From positions 2,170,001 through 2,234,000 of the forward strand of contig CAVRXO010000006.1 of NCBI GenBank assembly GCA_963725185.1: a stretch of 64,000 nt of DNA, read 5' to 3'. This DNA comes from VAZQ01 sp963725185 (lineage in GTDB: Bacteria > Pseudomonadota > Alphaproteobacteria > Rhizobiales > Xanthobacteraceae). Every line of letters begins with the position of its first letter. Within the stretch, counting starts at the first letter, position 1. Below, in pieces: positions 8,222 through 17,460 of this stretch. Position numbers and translations under genes: made by a program. The notes under the pieces were generated by a model. It was not told the DNA's origin. It saw nothing but the letters and a program-made list of their open reading frames with translations, and ran no database searches.

Positions 8222-9606
8222 GTGTGTTTCCCCTCCGGCCGGGCGGTGGTGTCCCGGATCAGGTAGCCGGTCACGGACGACCGCTTGTCCAGGTAGCGGC
8301 GTGCCACGGCCCGCACCGTATCCGCGGTGACCTGGCGTATGTGGTCGGGCCAAGCCTGCACCTGCTCGACCGTGAGGCCGGTCGCGAGCGCGGCCCCGAA
8401 CCAGCGCGCCAATGTGGTCTGATTGTCCTGCGCGTAGGCCGCATCCGCGATCAGCCCGTTCTTGCAGCGCTCGAGCTCGTCGGCGGTCACCCCCTTGTCG
8501 GTCACCTCGTCCAGGACCGCATCCATCGCTGCCTCGATCTGCGGCAGGGTCGTTCCGGGCTTGGGCGTCACCCCGACCCCGATGGGCGCGTAGTCGAGCG
8601 CGGTGCCGTCGTAGCCGGCCCCCACATTGATCGCCATGCTCTTGTCGATCACCAGCGTCTGATAGAGGCGGCTGTTGGATCCGCTGCCCAGGATGCAGGA
8701 GAGGACGTCGAGGGCTTCGCTTTCGCCGGCTGCCGCCATGGTGGCCGACGGCGCCAGATAGATGCGCCGCAGGCTCGGCAGCGTCACCCGCGGATCGGCG
8801 AGCGTGACGGTGCGGGCGGCTTCCTGCACCGGCTCCTTCGGCCGATCGCGCGGCGGGACCTCGACCACCCGTTCGACCTGGCCGTAGGTCGCCTCGGCCA
8901 GCGTCTTGACCTCGTCGGCGGTGACATCCCCGGCCACCACCAATATGGCGTTGTTGGGCGTGTAGAAGCGCCGGTAGAAGGCGATCGCCTCCTCGCGATT
9001 GAGCTTCTCGATCTCGTGCCGCCAGCCGATCACCGGCCGGCCATAGGGATGATTGAGGTAGAGCGCGGCATCCATCTGCTCGCCGAGCCGCGCCCCCGGA
9101 TTGTTGGCCACCCGCATGTTCTGCTCTTCGAGCACGACCTGCAGCTCGGGCTTCACCGCCGCATCGGTCAGCACCAGCCCGGTCATCCGGTCGGACTCGA
9201 ACTCCATCAGGGTCTTGAGGCGCTCGCGCGGGATGCGTTGATAGAAGGTCGTATAGTCGTCGGTGGTGTAGGCATTCTCCTGGCCGCCCAGCGTCGCCAC
9301 CGTCTGCGAGTAGCGCCCGAGCGGATTTTTCTTGGTTCCCTTGAACATCAGGTGCTCGAGGAAATGCGCCAGCCCGGACTTTCCAGCGGTCTCGTCGGCG
9401 GAGCCGACCTTGTACCAGACCATATGGGTGACGACCGGCGCGCGATGGTCGGGGATGACGACGACCTCGAGGCCGTTGCCGAGGGTGAAATGCGAGACAT
9501 CGAGACCGGACGCGGCGCCGGCGCGCGGCCAAAGCCCGGCCAGTGCGAAAGTCAAAGCAAGGGCAAGCGCATGCGTGAGGCTACGTTTTGCTTCCACAGG
9601 CATCAT
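8218..9606 (-). CDS. M16 family zinc metallopeptidase (catalytic, PqqL/pitrilysin-like)
   Basis: 462 residues with an N-terminal signal peptide (about residues 8-32). The inverted zinc motif HFLEH lies near residue 80, and the third ligand Glu follows in EEQNMR about 75 residues later, as in M16B peptidases. Two M16 domains are present, giving the usual half-size of a heterodimeric enzyme. Likely a periplasmic oligopeptidase; the physiological substrate is unknown. An AAGAGG ribosome-binding site precedes the ATG pair at 9606. It is translationally coupled to the non-catalytic partner and follows the DUF3035 gene, an order common in rhizobia. Confidence 0.94.
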   Translation of the reverse strand: MMPVEAKRSLTHALALALTFALAGLWPRAGAASGLDVSHFTLGNGLEVVVIPDHRAPVVTHMVWYKVGSADETAGKSGLAHFLEHLMFKGTKKNPLGRYSQTVATLGGQENAYTTDDYTTFYQRIPRERLKTLMEFESDRMTGLVLTDAAVKPELQVVLEEQNMRVANNPGARLGEQMDAALYLNHPYGRPVIGWRHEIEKLNREEAIAFYRRFYTPNNAILVVAGDVTADEVKTLAEATYGQVERVVEVPPRDRPKEPVQEAARTVTLADPRVTLPSLRRIYLAPSATMAAAGESEALDVLSCILGSGSNSRLYQTLVIDKSMAINVGAGYDGTALDYAPIGVGVTPKPGTTLPQIEAAMDAVLDEVTDKGVTADELERCKNGLIADAAYAQDNQTTLARWFGAALATGLTVEQVQAWPDHIRQVTADTVRAVARRYLDKRSSVTGYLIRDTTARPEGKHT

Positions 9607-9785
9607 GGGCCTCTTGGCGATGTTACCGGCCCGTCACCCTAGGCCAAATGCCATCATTCGCGCCAGCCGCCAGACTTAAGTTCGCAACGCCCGAGCCTCC
9701 TCAGCCTGCAAGTCCTGAGCTTGCAAAGCCAGAGCCTGCAATGTCTGAGCCGGCAAAGGTTCGGCTGGGGTCGAGCCCGCGGTGG

Positions 9786-10385
9786 TCACAAACCAGGCGC
9801 GCCCGGTTGGGTCGTCTGCAGGGCGCTCTCGGGCGTGACCGGCTTTGCGGGCGCCGACGAAGCTGCTCCGTAAGGCTGGCTGGGCGATGGACTTTCATAA
9901 TCGGCCGGCGGCTCGGTCAGGCTCTTGCGCGTCGGTGCGCTGCCGATCGGGCCGGCCTGCTTGGAACCGCCGCCGAAGAGGTTGCTGAAAAAGCCGCCCG
10001 AAGCCTTTTGGCTCGGCGGGATGGCGGCGGTGTCGCCGGTCGGACTTGGCGCGCCGGGCTCGACCGGGATCCGGTCGAGGTCGTGGACCAGGTCGCCCTT
10101 CTTGCGCGGGTCGCCGGCCTGGGGATCGACCGGCCAATTGGGGTCTCGCACCACGCGGGAGGTTTGCGGCGGCGGAAGATCGCGACTCGGCGGCACCACC
10201 AGAGGCGGCCGCTCACGATATTCGATGTGGTTTTCGCCGCCGATGCCGAGGCTCTTGAGCATGCTGCCGAAGAGGGTGCTTTCGCCGCTGTCCTCCGCGC
10301 GCGCAACACCGGGCGCGACCACGGCCAGTGCGATCAACCCGAAGGCGCCCGCCAGGGCGCGTATCATCATGCGGGATTCCATCAT
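9786..10385 (-). CDS. DUF3035-type secreted protein (BamF-like)
   Basis: About 199 residues from the start chosen at 10385; several in-frame ATGs between 10385 and 10367 are possible. A hydrophobic signal (MMIRALAGAFGLIALAVVAPGVARA) is followed by the core IEYRERPPLVVPPSRDLPPP and DPNWPVDPQ, which I associate with DUF3035 proteins of alphaproteobacteria, one of which (BamF in Caulobacter) belongs to the outer-membrane beta-barrel assembly complex. The rest is Pro/Ser/Gly-rich. It lies directly downstream of lspA. No lipobox is obvious, so outer-membrane attachment is uncertain. Confidence 0.8.
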   Translation of the reverse strand: MMESRMMIRALAGAFGLIALAVVAPGVARAEDSGESTLFGSMLKSLGIGGENHIEYRERPPLVVPPSRDLPPPQTSRVVRDPNWPVDPQAGDPRKKGDLVHDLDRIPVEPGAPSPTGDTAAIPPSQKASGGFFSNLFGGGSKQAGPIGSAPTRKSLTEPPADYESPSPSQPYGAASSAPAKPVTPESALQTTQPGAPGL

Positions 10386-10489
10386 GACCAAGCCTATGAT
10401 TATCCCTGTGACTTCCCTCAACGCGGCCGGTCGGACATTGGCCGCCGGCCCCCCTTGGCGGGCAGCGCCGCACCCGAGGCGAAGCACGA

Positions 10490-11017
10490 CTATGACCCGG
10501 ATCGGGGCGCTTTTGCGGCGTTGTCCCCGAACAAAAACTCATACAAGAGACCCACCACCCCGGCAACAATGGCGATGTCGGCAAAGTTGAAGACGTACCA
10601 GTCGAAATGGATCGTCTGCGTGGTGATGTGAAACAAGACGAAATCGGCGACCCCTTCGTGCACGAACGGATCAATGCCGTTGCCCACGGCGCCGCCGATG
10701 ATCAGGCCCAGCGCCACCGCGGTCAACCGCGAGCCGCTGCGCGCCAGCCAGACTGCCAACAGCACGACGGCGACGGCCTTGATGGCCAGCAGGATCCATT
10801 GGCCCAGCACGCCCTGCTGCTGGAACAGGCCGTAGCTGATGCCCTTGTTCCAGACCAGGACGAGGTCGAGGAAGGGGGTGAGGCGTACCGGAATCTTGGC
10901 CCCGATATCGTACACGTAGAGCAGCCAGAGCTTGCTGGCCTGATCGATCGCCGCGATCGACAACGCCACCCCCAGGCCCAAACCGCTGAAACGTCCCCAC
11001 ACCATGCGCCGTTCCAT
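10490..11017 (-). CDS. lspA: Signal peptidase II (prolipoprotein signal peptidase)
   Basis: About 175 residues with four hydrophobic segments. LspA cleaves the signal peptide of prolipoproteins after Lgt has added diacylglycerol. The conserved WNKGISYG is present, and the two catalytic aspartates lie in GGAVGNGIDPF and FNFADIAI. The residue after the first catalytic Asp, usually Arg (GNxxDR), is Pro here. It follows ileS with about 20 bases between, the widespread ileS-lspA order. A TTG at 11023 and an ATG at 11005 are alternative starts. Lgt, the preceding enzyme of the pathway, is encoded at 55.8-56.7 kb. Confidence 0.93.
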   Translation of the reverse strand: MERRMVWGRFSGLGLGVALSIAAIDQASKLWLLYVYDIGAKIPVRLTPFLDLVLVWNKGISYGLFQQQGVLGQWILLAIKAVAVVLLAVWLARSGSRLTAVALGLIIGGAVGNGIDPFVHEGVADFVLFHITTQTIHFDWYVFNFADIAIVAGVVGLLYEFLFGDNAAKAPRSGS

Positions 11018-11044
11018 CCTCAATGGGTGCCCAAAGCGCGCCGC

Positions 11045-14035
11045 CTACTCGGCCGCGTTATGCACGGTATCCCATTCGCGCAAGGCTTGGGCGTCGCGCG
11101 GCGAGACGTCCGGATAGGCCGGATCGTCTCCGACCGTCGGCAGGATCTTCCAGGAGCGCGCGCATTTGCGTCCCTGCGCCAGCCGCACCTCGACCGCCAC
11201 GCCTGGCACGTCATCGAGGCGAAACGCCGACGCGGATCCCTCGCCTTGCACCAGCGTCGCCGCCGAGGTGATCGAGACTTCCGCCAGGTCCACATCGAGG
11301 AGCGCGGCGAACAGGTCCGGATCGGACACGCAGACGAACGGGTCCGCTTCGAGCGAGGAGCCGATGCGCTTCGCCGCACGCTCGATCTCGATCGCGCCGG
11401 TGACCACGCGTCGCACCTGGCGCACCTTGCGCCATTTCTCGGCCAGGGCCTCGTTGCGCCAGGAGGCCGGGATCTCGGGAAAGCGCTCCAGATGCACCGA
11501 GCCGCTCGCCGATCCGGTGCGGGCGAGCCAGGCCTCCTCGGCAGTGAAGGGCAGCATGGGGGCGAGCCAGGTCACGGTCGCGCCGAACAGCTGATCCAGC
11601 ACGGTGAGACAGGCCTTGCGGGTCACTGAGGAGATCGGGTCGCAATAGAGCGTGTCCTTGCGGATGTCGAAGTAGAAGGCCGAGAGATCGACCGTCATGA
11701 AGGTGCTGAGCGCCGCGAAGATGCGCTTGTAGTCGAACTCCCCATAGGCGCGGCGCACCTGGGTGTCGATCTCGATCAGCCGGTGCAGCATCAGCCGCTC
11801 CAGCTCGGGCATCTTCTCGGGGGCGATGCGATCCTCGTCGTGGAAATGGGCGAGGCTGCCCAGCATCCAGCGGATGGTGTTGCGCAGCTTGCGATAGGTC
11901 TCGACCGTGGTCTTGAGGATCTCGGATCCGATGCGCAGGTCGTCGGCATAATCGGATGCGCAAACCCACATGCGCAGGATGTCGGCGCCCGATTGCTTGA
12001 TCACGTCCTGCGGTGCCACCACATTGCCGAGCGATTTCGACATCTTGCGCCCGTTCTCGTCGAGCACGAAACCGTGCGTGAGCACGACGTCGAACGGCGC
12101 ACGCCCGCGCGTGCCGCACGATTCGAGCAGCGAGGACTGGAACCAGCCGCGATGCTGGTCGGAGCCTTCCAGATACATCACGGTATCGGGGCCGCCATCG
12201 ACCTTGCGGTCGATGCCGGCGAGGCCGGGGAAGTGCTTGGGGTCCTCCAGCACGAAGGCGTGCGTGGAGCCCGAGTCGAACCAGACGTCGAGGATGTCGT
12301 CGACCTTCTGCCAGTCCTCGTTGGCAAGCCCGCCCAGGAAGCGCTCGCGCGCGCCGGCCGCATACCAGGCATCGGCGCCCTCGGCCTCGAAGGCCGCCGC
12401 GATCCGCGCATTGACGCGCTCGTCCCGCAGGATCTCGACCGAGCCGTCGCCGTGCTCGCGCACGAACACGGCGATCGGGACGCCCCAGGCGCGCTGGCGC
12501 GAGATCACCCAATCGGGCTTGCTCTCGATCATGCCGGCGATGCGGTTCTCCCCCTGCGGCGGCACCCAGCGGGTGGTCTTGATGGCGGCGAACGCGCGCG
12601 CGCGCAGCGTGTCGCCGGGCGTGGCGGCACCGTCGGCGCCGGCGATGGGCTTGTCCATCGCGATGAACCATTGCGGCGTGTTGCGGAAGATCACCGGCTT
12701 CTTCGAGCGCCAGGAATGCGGATATTGGTGCTTGAGCCGGCCGCGCGCGATCAACATGCCGGCATCGATCAGGGCCTTGATCACGGCCTCGTTGGCGTCG
12801 CCCTTCTCGCCCTTGTCGGTCAGCACGCGCTTGCCGGTGAAGCCCGGCGCCTGCTCGGTGAAGCGGCCGTCGGCATCGACCGTGTAGGGGATGACGGTGT
12901 TGATGCCGCGCGCCGCGAGCGCGGCCGCGTTCGCGGTCCAGACATCGAAGTCCTCGCGCCCATGCCCGGGCGCCGTATGGACGAAGCCGGTGCCGGTATC
13001 GTCCGTCACGTGATCGCCGGGCAGCATCGGAACCGCAAACGCGTAGCCCATTCGCGCGAGGGGATGAAAGCAGTGCAAGATTTGCTGCGGATCGACGCTC
13101 TGCTCGCGCACGTAGTCTTCAACCTTCGCCACCTTCATGACCTCGGCAGCGAGCTTGTCGGCCAGGATCAGTCGATCGCCTTTTTTCGCCCAGTTCTGCT
13201 CCGGCGCCCTGGTCACTTCGTAGACGCCGTAATCGATCCTGGGCGAATAGCTGATCGCGCGATTGCCGGGGAGCGTCCAAGGCGTGGTCGTCCAGATGAC
13301 AACCGAAGCGCCGAGGAGACTTTTTTGGCCGGACGGCGGATCGAGCGTACTCGCGCCGACCGGAAACTTCACCCAGACCTGATCGCTGGTGTAATCCTCG
13401 TACTCGACCTCGGCCTCCGCCAGCGCGGTCTTCTCCACCACGCTCCACATCACCGGCTTGCTGCCGCGATAGAGCGTCCCGTTGGCGGCGAACTTCATCA
13501 GCTCGCGCGCGATCTGGGCCTCGGCGAAGTAGTCCATGGTGGTGTAGGGATGGTCCCAGTCGCCCTCGACGCCGAGCCGCTTGAACTCCTCGCGCTGCAC
13601 CTCGAGCCAATGCTGCGCATAGGCGCGGCACTCCTTGCGGAAGGCGATCATGGCGGCCGGGTTGGAGAGGTCGGGCTTGGCCTTGCCCTTGGCGCGGTAA
13701 TTTTCCTCCTCGATCTTCCACTCGATCGGCAGCCCGTGGCAGTCCCAGCCCGGCACGTAGTTGGAATCGAAGCCCAGCATCTGCTGCGAGCGCGTCACCA
13801 CGTCCTTGAGGATCTTGTTGAGCGCGTGGCCGATATGGATGTTGCCGTTGGCGTAGGGTGGCCCGTCATGCAGGATGAATTTCGTGCGGCCGCGCGCGGC
13901 TTCGCGCAGCCGATGGTACAGGTCGAGCCTGACCCAGCGCGCCAGGATCTCGGGCTCCTTCTGCGGCAGCCCGGCGCGCATCGGGAAGTCGGTCTTGGGC
14001 AGAAACAGAAGTCTCGCTGTAGTCGCGGGCGGCAT
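11045..14035 (-). CDS. ileS: Isoleucine--tRNA ligase
   Basis: 996-residue class I aminoacyl-tRNA synthetase. The HIGH motif lies in GPPYANGNIHIGHALNK near residue 60 and the KMSKS motif in ENGRKMSKSLGNVV near residue 660. The large CP1 editing domain lies between them, with GWDCHGLPIEWK and TGTGFVHTAPGHG visible. It charges tRNA-Ile and edits misactivated valine. The C-terminal zinc finger is degenerate: the tail keeps one Cys (KCARSW) where the classical form has four, as is common in alphaproteobacteria. First gene of the ileS-lspA-DUF3035-M16-M16 run on the minus strand. Confidence 0.97.
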   Translation of the reverse strand: MPPATTARLLFLPKTDFPMRAGLPQKEPEILARWVRLDLYHRLREAARGRTKFILHDGPPYANGNIHIGHALNKILKDVVTRSQQMLGFDSNYVPGWDCHGLPIEWKIEEENYRAKGKAKPDLSNPAAMIAFRKECRAYAQHWLEVQREEFKRLGVEGDWDHPYTTMDYFAEAQIARELMKFAANGTLYRGSKPVMWSVVEKTALAEAEVEYEDYTSDQVWVKFPVGASTLDPPSGQKSLLGASVVIWTTTPWTLPGNRAISYSPRIDYGVYEVTRAPEQNWAKKGDRLILADKLAAEVMKVAKVEDYVREQSVDPQQILHCFHPLARMGYAFAVPMLPGDHVTDDTGTGFVHTAPGHGREDFDVWTANAAALAARGINTVIPYTVDADGRFTEQAPGFTGKRVLTDKGEKGDANEAVIKALIDAGMLIARGRLKHQYPHSWRSKKPVIFRNTPQWFIAMDKPIAGADGAATPGDTLRARAFAAIKTTRWVPPQGENRIAGMIESKPDWVISRQRAWGVPIAVFVREHGDGSVEILRDERVNARIAAAFEAEGADAWYAAGARERFLGGLANEDWQKVDDILDVWFDSGSTHAFVLEDPKHFPGLAGIDRKVDGGPDTVMYLEGSDQHRGWFQSSLLESCGTRGRAPFDVVLTHGFVLDENGRKMSKSLGNVVAPQDVIKQSGADILRMWVCASDYADDLRIGSEILKTTVETYRKLRNTIRWMLGSLAHFHDEDRIAPEKMPELERLMLHRLIEIDTQVRRAYGEFDYKRIFAALSTFMTVDLSAFYFDIRKDTLYCDPISSVTRKACLTVLDQLFGATVTWLAPMLPFTAEEAWLARTGSASGSVHLERFPEIPASWRNEALAEKWRKVRQVRRVVTGAIEIERAAKRIGSSLEADPFVCVSDPDLFAALLDVDLAEVSITSAATLVQGEGSASAFRLDDVPGVAVEVRLAQGRKCARSWKILPTVGDDPAYPDVSPRDAQALREWDTVHNAAE

Positions 14036-14413
14036 CGGTCATGACGGGTCACCAAGGAGGGAGGGCCAAAAAGACAAAGTGGGCGCGACAGTCCCGGTCT
14101 TCCGCCGACCTGATGGTCAAGCGGAAGCCGGGCCGATAATGCGCCGCGCGGCCGACCCGAGCACCGAATGCGATATTGCGTGTGCCACCATGCGGGCTTC
14201 CTATCAGATCGGTGGCCGGCCGAAAAGGCCCGGCTGGCGCGGCGCCGGCCGCAACGCGCCGGAGGCCATCGTCGGGTTCGCCTTCCGCCGGACCCGCGCC
14301 TTCGGCCGGCTGCTGGCGAGGGCATGCTTTTTGCCGGAAAATGCTCTAAGGAACCCGCGTGCGGTTGGGTTGGGCGCAGGGGTCTCGAATTTGCGGCCGA
14401 TGGGAGCATGCTG
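14036..14413. other. Divergent intergenic region without recognised gene
   Basis: About 380 bases between the starts of ileS (minus) and the DUF883-like gene (plus). The plus-strand frame is open from 14168, but its amino acids before 14414 (Arg/Pro/Gly-rich) look non-coding. The promoters of both flanking genes must lie here; no consensus boxes or riboswitch-like structure were recognised. Confidence 0.4.
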
Positions 14414-14797
14414 ATGTCCAATTTGTCGGATGCCGCCAAGGAAACCGTCCAGGACGTGCGGGACGCCATCAAGGAAACCGGCAAGGCCGCGTCAGCGGCT
14501 TCCGGGGATATTCAGGCCGATCTGCAGGCGCTGCGCGACGACATGGCCCAGCTGGCCCAGCAGATCGCCGAGATCTTTGCCGCCAAGGGCGGCGACGCCT
14601 GGCGCCACGCGCGCTCGGGCGTGGATGATGCGATCGCGGATGTGGAAGACCGCAGCCGGGAAGCGGTCGACGCGGTGCTCGAGGTCGGCGACAACTTCGC
14701 CGCGGCGATCGACGAGTTGCTCAAGCAGCGGCCCTATACGACCCTTGCGCTTGCGCTCGGCATCGGATTTCTGTTCGGCGCGACTTGGCGGCGATAA
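14414..14797 (+). CDS. DUF883 family (ElaB/YqjD-like) membrane-anchored protein
   Basis: 127 residues. A long charged amphipathic helical region (DAAKETVQDVRDAIKETGK onwards, with heptad-like Ala/Asp/Glu patterns) is followed by a C-terminal membrane segment RPYTTLALALGIGFLFGATWRR. This layout matches the DUF883/ElaB-YqjD-YgaM group, in which E. coli members associate with ribosomes and the inner membrane in stationary phase. The start at 14414 is preferred over the nearby ATG at 14408 because GGGAG at 14402-14406 is correctly spaced for it. A small membrane-protein gene follows 53 bases downstream. Confidence 0.86.
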   Translation: MSNLSDAAKETVQDVRDAIKETGKAASAASGDIQADLQALRDDMAQLAQQIAEIFAAKGGDAWRHARSGVDDAIADVEDRSREAVDAVLEVGDNFAAAIDELLKQRPYTTLALALGIGFLFGATWRR

Positions 14798-14850
14798 CCG
14801 GGCGCCGACGGTTTGGCGCCGCCATCGGGCGGATTTGACGTGGTCTGAAA

Positions 14851-15300
14851 ATGGGCGACTGGCTCCGTCACATCGCGCTGCGTGCAAAGGCCAGCACCGG
14901 CTTTGGTCCGCAGCTCATCGTCTGCGGCCTGATCGCGGTGGTGTCGCTCATCCTGGCGCTCGGGTTTCTGTGCCTTGCTCTCTACGTCTGGCTGGCACGC
15001 CGCACCGATCCGGTGACGGCCGGCCTGCTGCTCGCGGGCGTCTTCCTGCTGATCGCGATCGTCGCGGCGGTGGCGGGCTGGGTGGCGCGGCGGCGAAATA
15101 TGGAGCGGGCGCGGCTGGAGCTCGCGGCGCGCAGCGGCGCCAGCTGGCTCGATCCGAAATTCCTCTCGGTCGGGATCCAGATCGGCCGCACGCTCGGTTG
15201 GCGTCGGCTCACGATGCTGGCCGCCGCCGGCCTCCTGGCAGCCGGCCTCGGCAAGGAATGGTCCGGCACGGGCGAGAAAAAGGACCCAAAGGCCGAATAG
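14851..15300 (+). CDS. Small integral membrane protein, holin-X/Phage_holin_3_6-like layout
   Basis: 149 residues with two strong adjacent transmembrane segments (about residues 22-48, LIVCGLIAVVSLILALGFLCLALYV split by a short turn, and about 56-78, AGLLLAGVFLLIAIVAAVAG), a basic stretch WVARRRNMERARLE and a third, weaker hydrophobic segment near residues 121-132. This two-helix layout beside a DUF883 gene is common in proteobacteria, where the pair is often annotated as a holin-family-like protein plus ElaB-like protein. Lysis activity is not implied. Probably co-transcribed with the preceding gene. Confidence 0.75.
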   Translation: MGDWLRHIALRAKASTGFGPQLIVCGLIAVVSLILALGFLCLALYVWLARRTDPVTAGLLLAGVFLLIAIVAAVAGWVARRRNMERARLELAARSGASWLDPKFLSVGIQIGRTLGWRRLTMLAAAGLLAAGLGKEWSGTGEKKDPKAE

Positions 15301-15368
15301 TTTTTCAAATCAGGCGAGGACTTACAGCCTGCAAGTTGAGGCTCAGAGACCGAGCTTGCGCAGGCGAG

Positions 15369-15578
15369 CTCCCTCGCCCCGGAGGGGAGAGGGTTGGGGT
15401 GAGGGGGCTCCGGCCTCTCGATGGCACGCCGCGCGACAACGGAGATTGATCAAACTAAACCGAAGAGCCGCGCGGGCGCGATCTGGCGGCGTGAGCGGCA
15501 GCCATGAGCGTCGCACACGGCGATACGGAAATGCCGGAGCCCCCTCACCCCATCCCTCTCCCCTCCGGGGCGAGGGAG
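15369..15578. repeat. Long inverted repeat (45-bp arms, CTCCCTCGCCCC family)
   Basis: Arm 15369-15413 and arm 15534-15578 are near-perfect reverse complements, with only one or two differences in 45 bases, separated by about 120 bases. They carry GGGGAGAGGG and CCCCTCACCCC blocks. The element lies between the convergent small membrane protein and ribF. The 360-base gap holds no other convincing feature. It resembles the dispersed CCCTCACCC-type palindromes common in rhizobial genomes. Confidence 0.8.
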
Positions 15579-15660
15579 GAGGTTGCGGCGCTCGCGCCAG
15601 ACCCTCGCGCCACCGAATTTGCGGACAGTTTGTTTGAAGCGCTCGCTCGCGCTTCCGGTA

Positions 15661-16665
15661 CTAAAGGCTCGATCCGCGTGGCAGGTCGCCGAGCTGTGGA
15701 AATGCGTCCGGCATCCTGGCCAGCAGCGCGCGGGCGCGGCGGGTGTCCTCGCCCATGCAGCGCACCAGCTCCTCGACACTGGCAAATGCCAGCTCGTGCC
15801 TGATCCAGCCGATGAAAGCCACATCGATCGTGCGCCCATAGAGATCGCCGGCAAAATCGAACAGGAACACTTCGAGCAGCACGGTCCCGACATCGAACAT
15901 CGGCCGCCGGCCGAAGCTTGCGACCCCGTCGTAGCGCCGATCGCCGATGCCGACCCGCACCGCATAGATGCCGTGGCGCAGGCCGCAGGCCGGATCGAGC
16001 CGGACATTGGCGGTCGGATAGCCGAGCTCGCGTCCGCGCTTGTCGCCGTGCACGACCTCGCCGCTGACGAACCAGGGGTAGCCGAGCAGCTCGTTCGCCT
16101 CCTCGATGTGGCCGGCGACCAGCGCCTCGCGAATGACGCCCGAGGAGATCCGCCGTCCGTCGATCTCCACCGCCGGCACCACATCGACGGTGAAATTCCG
16201 CAGCTTGCCCTGTGCGGCCAGCAGGTCCGGGGTGCCGGTCCGATGCCGCCCGAAGCGGAAATCGAACCCGACCGCGGCCCCGGAAATTCCCAGCCGTTCG
16301 ACCAGGATGTCATCGACAAAGCGCTCCGGCGCCGGCTCCGCCAATTGGGCGTCGAACCGCAGCACGATGGCGCCGGCAAGGCCGGTGGCCGCGAACAGGC
16401 GCAGCTTGGCGGTCTCGTCGGTGAGGCGAAACAGCGGCTCCTGCGGCTGGAAAAAACTGCGCGGATGCGGCTCGAAGGTGAGGGCCGCGGCCGGCCGGCC
16501 GAGGGCCTGGGCGCGGCTGCGGGCCGCCGCGATCACGGCGCGGTGGCCGCGATGCACGCCGTCGAAATTGCCGATGGCAATGACCGCGCCCGCAAGTGCG
16601 GCGGGGAGCGGCCGCGCGCCATGAATGACGGCGAACGATGGCGGCTGCGGCGGGGTTTCGGTCAT
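15661..16665 (-). CDS. ribF: Bifunctional riboflavin kinase/FAD synthetase
   Basis: 334 residues. The N-terminal FAD synthetase (nucleotidyltransferase) domain shows GNFDGVHRGHRAVI near residue 32 and SSGVIREAL near residue 173. The C-terminal riboflavin kinase domain shows GYPTANVRLDP near residue 215 and FGRRPMFD. The enzyme phosphorylates riboflavin to FMN and adenylates it to FAD in the cytosol. Length is normal for the family. It diverges from the CheY-like gene across a 330-base gap. Confidence 0.96.
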   Translation of the reverse strand: MTETPPQPPSFAVIHGARPLPAALAGAVIAIGNFDGVHRGHRAVIAAARSRAQALGRPAAALTFEPHPRSFFQPQEPLFRLTDETAKLRLFAATGLAGAIVLRFDAQLAEPAPERFVDDILVERLGISGAAVGFDFRFGRHRTGTPDLLAAQGKLRNFTVDVVPAVEIDGRRISSGVIREALVAGHIEEANELLGYPWFVSGEVVHGDKRGRELGYPTANVRLDPACGLRHGIYAVRVGIGDRRYDGVASFGRRPMFDVGTVLLEVFLFDFAGDLYGRTIDVAFIGWIRHELAFASVEELVRCMGEDTRRARALLARMPDAFPQLGDLPRGSSL

Positions 16666-16994
16666 CGGGTGCGGTTCCGGCGAACGGCGGGCGCTGGTCG
16701 TTGCTGGTCGTTAATAGCAGGTGAATTGCCGGACAGGGTCGAGATCAAGACCTTTCCGCCCCGGTTCCTGCAAGTCCTTTCCCGAAATTTGCGATTAACC
16801 GGATATTCAACGCCTTTTGCTAGTTCAAGGCGGTTTTCGGAGCGCCTCCGATGAAGGCGGGCACCCACTTGATGTTTCCGTCATCGGATGCCGGGGTGCT
16901 GGCGATCTCAACAGCGGCCGGATCGGCGGCCGATGGCGCTCGAAGTCGTCAAGCCGATTTGGCTAGCGCGGGCCGGCGCCTGATGGAGGGTACG
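16666..16994. other. Divergent intergenic region ribF / CheY-like gene
   Basis: About 330 bases, with a modestly AT-richer part at about 16700-16830. It must contain the promoters for ribF (minus) and the receiver gene (plus). The plus frame is open from 16851, but that stretch is Ser/Ala/Gly-rich and lacks receiver-domain features, so I do not count it as coding. No paired CtrA-type boxes (TTAA-N7-TTAA) were seen. Confidence 0.35.
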
Positions 16995-17402
16995 ATGGCT
17001 GTTGATCTGTCGATGCCGGTCCTGGTTGTCGACGATTACAATACGATGATCCGCATCATCTGTAATCTCCTCAAGCAGCTGGGTTATGAGAACGTCGACA
17101 ATGCGACCGACGGCGCTACCGCGCTCGCCAAGTTGCGCGCCGGCCGCTACGGCCTGGTGATCTCCGACTGGAACATGGCCCCGATGAGCGGCTACGAGTT
17201 CCTCAAGGAGGTGCGTGCCGATCCCGAGCTCGGCAATACTCCATTCATCATGATCACCGCCGAATCCAAGACCGAGAACGTCATCGCGGCCAAGCGCGCC
17301 GGGGTCAGCAATTATATCGTCAAGCCGTTCAATGCGCAGACCCTGCAGGCCAAGATCACGGCCGTGTTCAGCCGGGAACCGACCCCGCCCGTGGCCGCCT
17401 GA
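16995..17402 (+). CDS. CheY-like single-domain response regulator
   Basis: 135 residues, a stand-alone receiver domain. The acidic pair lies in VLVVDDYNT near residue 12, the phospho-acceptor Asp in VISDWNMAPMSGYEF near residue 57, the conserved Thr in MITAES and the Lys in IVKPFN. The start at 16995 is chosen because GGAGGG at about 16985-16990 is well placed; an upstream in-frame ATG would add a non-conserved N-terminus. No kinase or chemotaxis gene lies adjacent. It may act in chemotaxis or in the general stress network; which one cannot be told from this window. Confidence 0.92.
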   Translation: MAVDLSMPVLVVDDYNTMIRIICNLLKQLGYENVDNATDGATALAKLRAGRYGLVISDWNMAPMSGYEFLKEVRADPELGNTPFIMITAESKTENVIAAKRAGVSNYIVKPFNAQTLQAKITAVFSREPTPPVAA

Positions 17403-17426
17403 GCCGCCGGCCGCGCCGCCTCGCGC

Positions 17427-17460
17427 GGGTAGCCCTACCCGATCAACGGGTAGCCCTACC
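17427..17460. terminator. Tandem small palindromes, probable bidirectional terminator
   Basis: GGGTAGCCCTACCC at 17427-17440 is a palindrome and is repeated almost exactly at 17448-17460. The pair lies between the convergent CheY-like gene (stop 17402) and the HAD gene, whose stop codon (17456-17458) falls inside the second copy. There is no T-run, so it is at best a weak or Rho-assisted terminator. Confidence 0.4.

Noticed and set aside
11783..14044. Long plus-strand open frame of about 750 codons opposite ileS
   Set aside because: It is antisense to a clear isoleucyl-tRNA synthetase. The composition (Ala/Gly/Arg/His/Asp) is the usual shadow of high-GC codon bias and no family motif is present.
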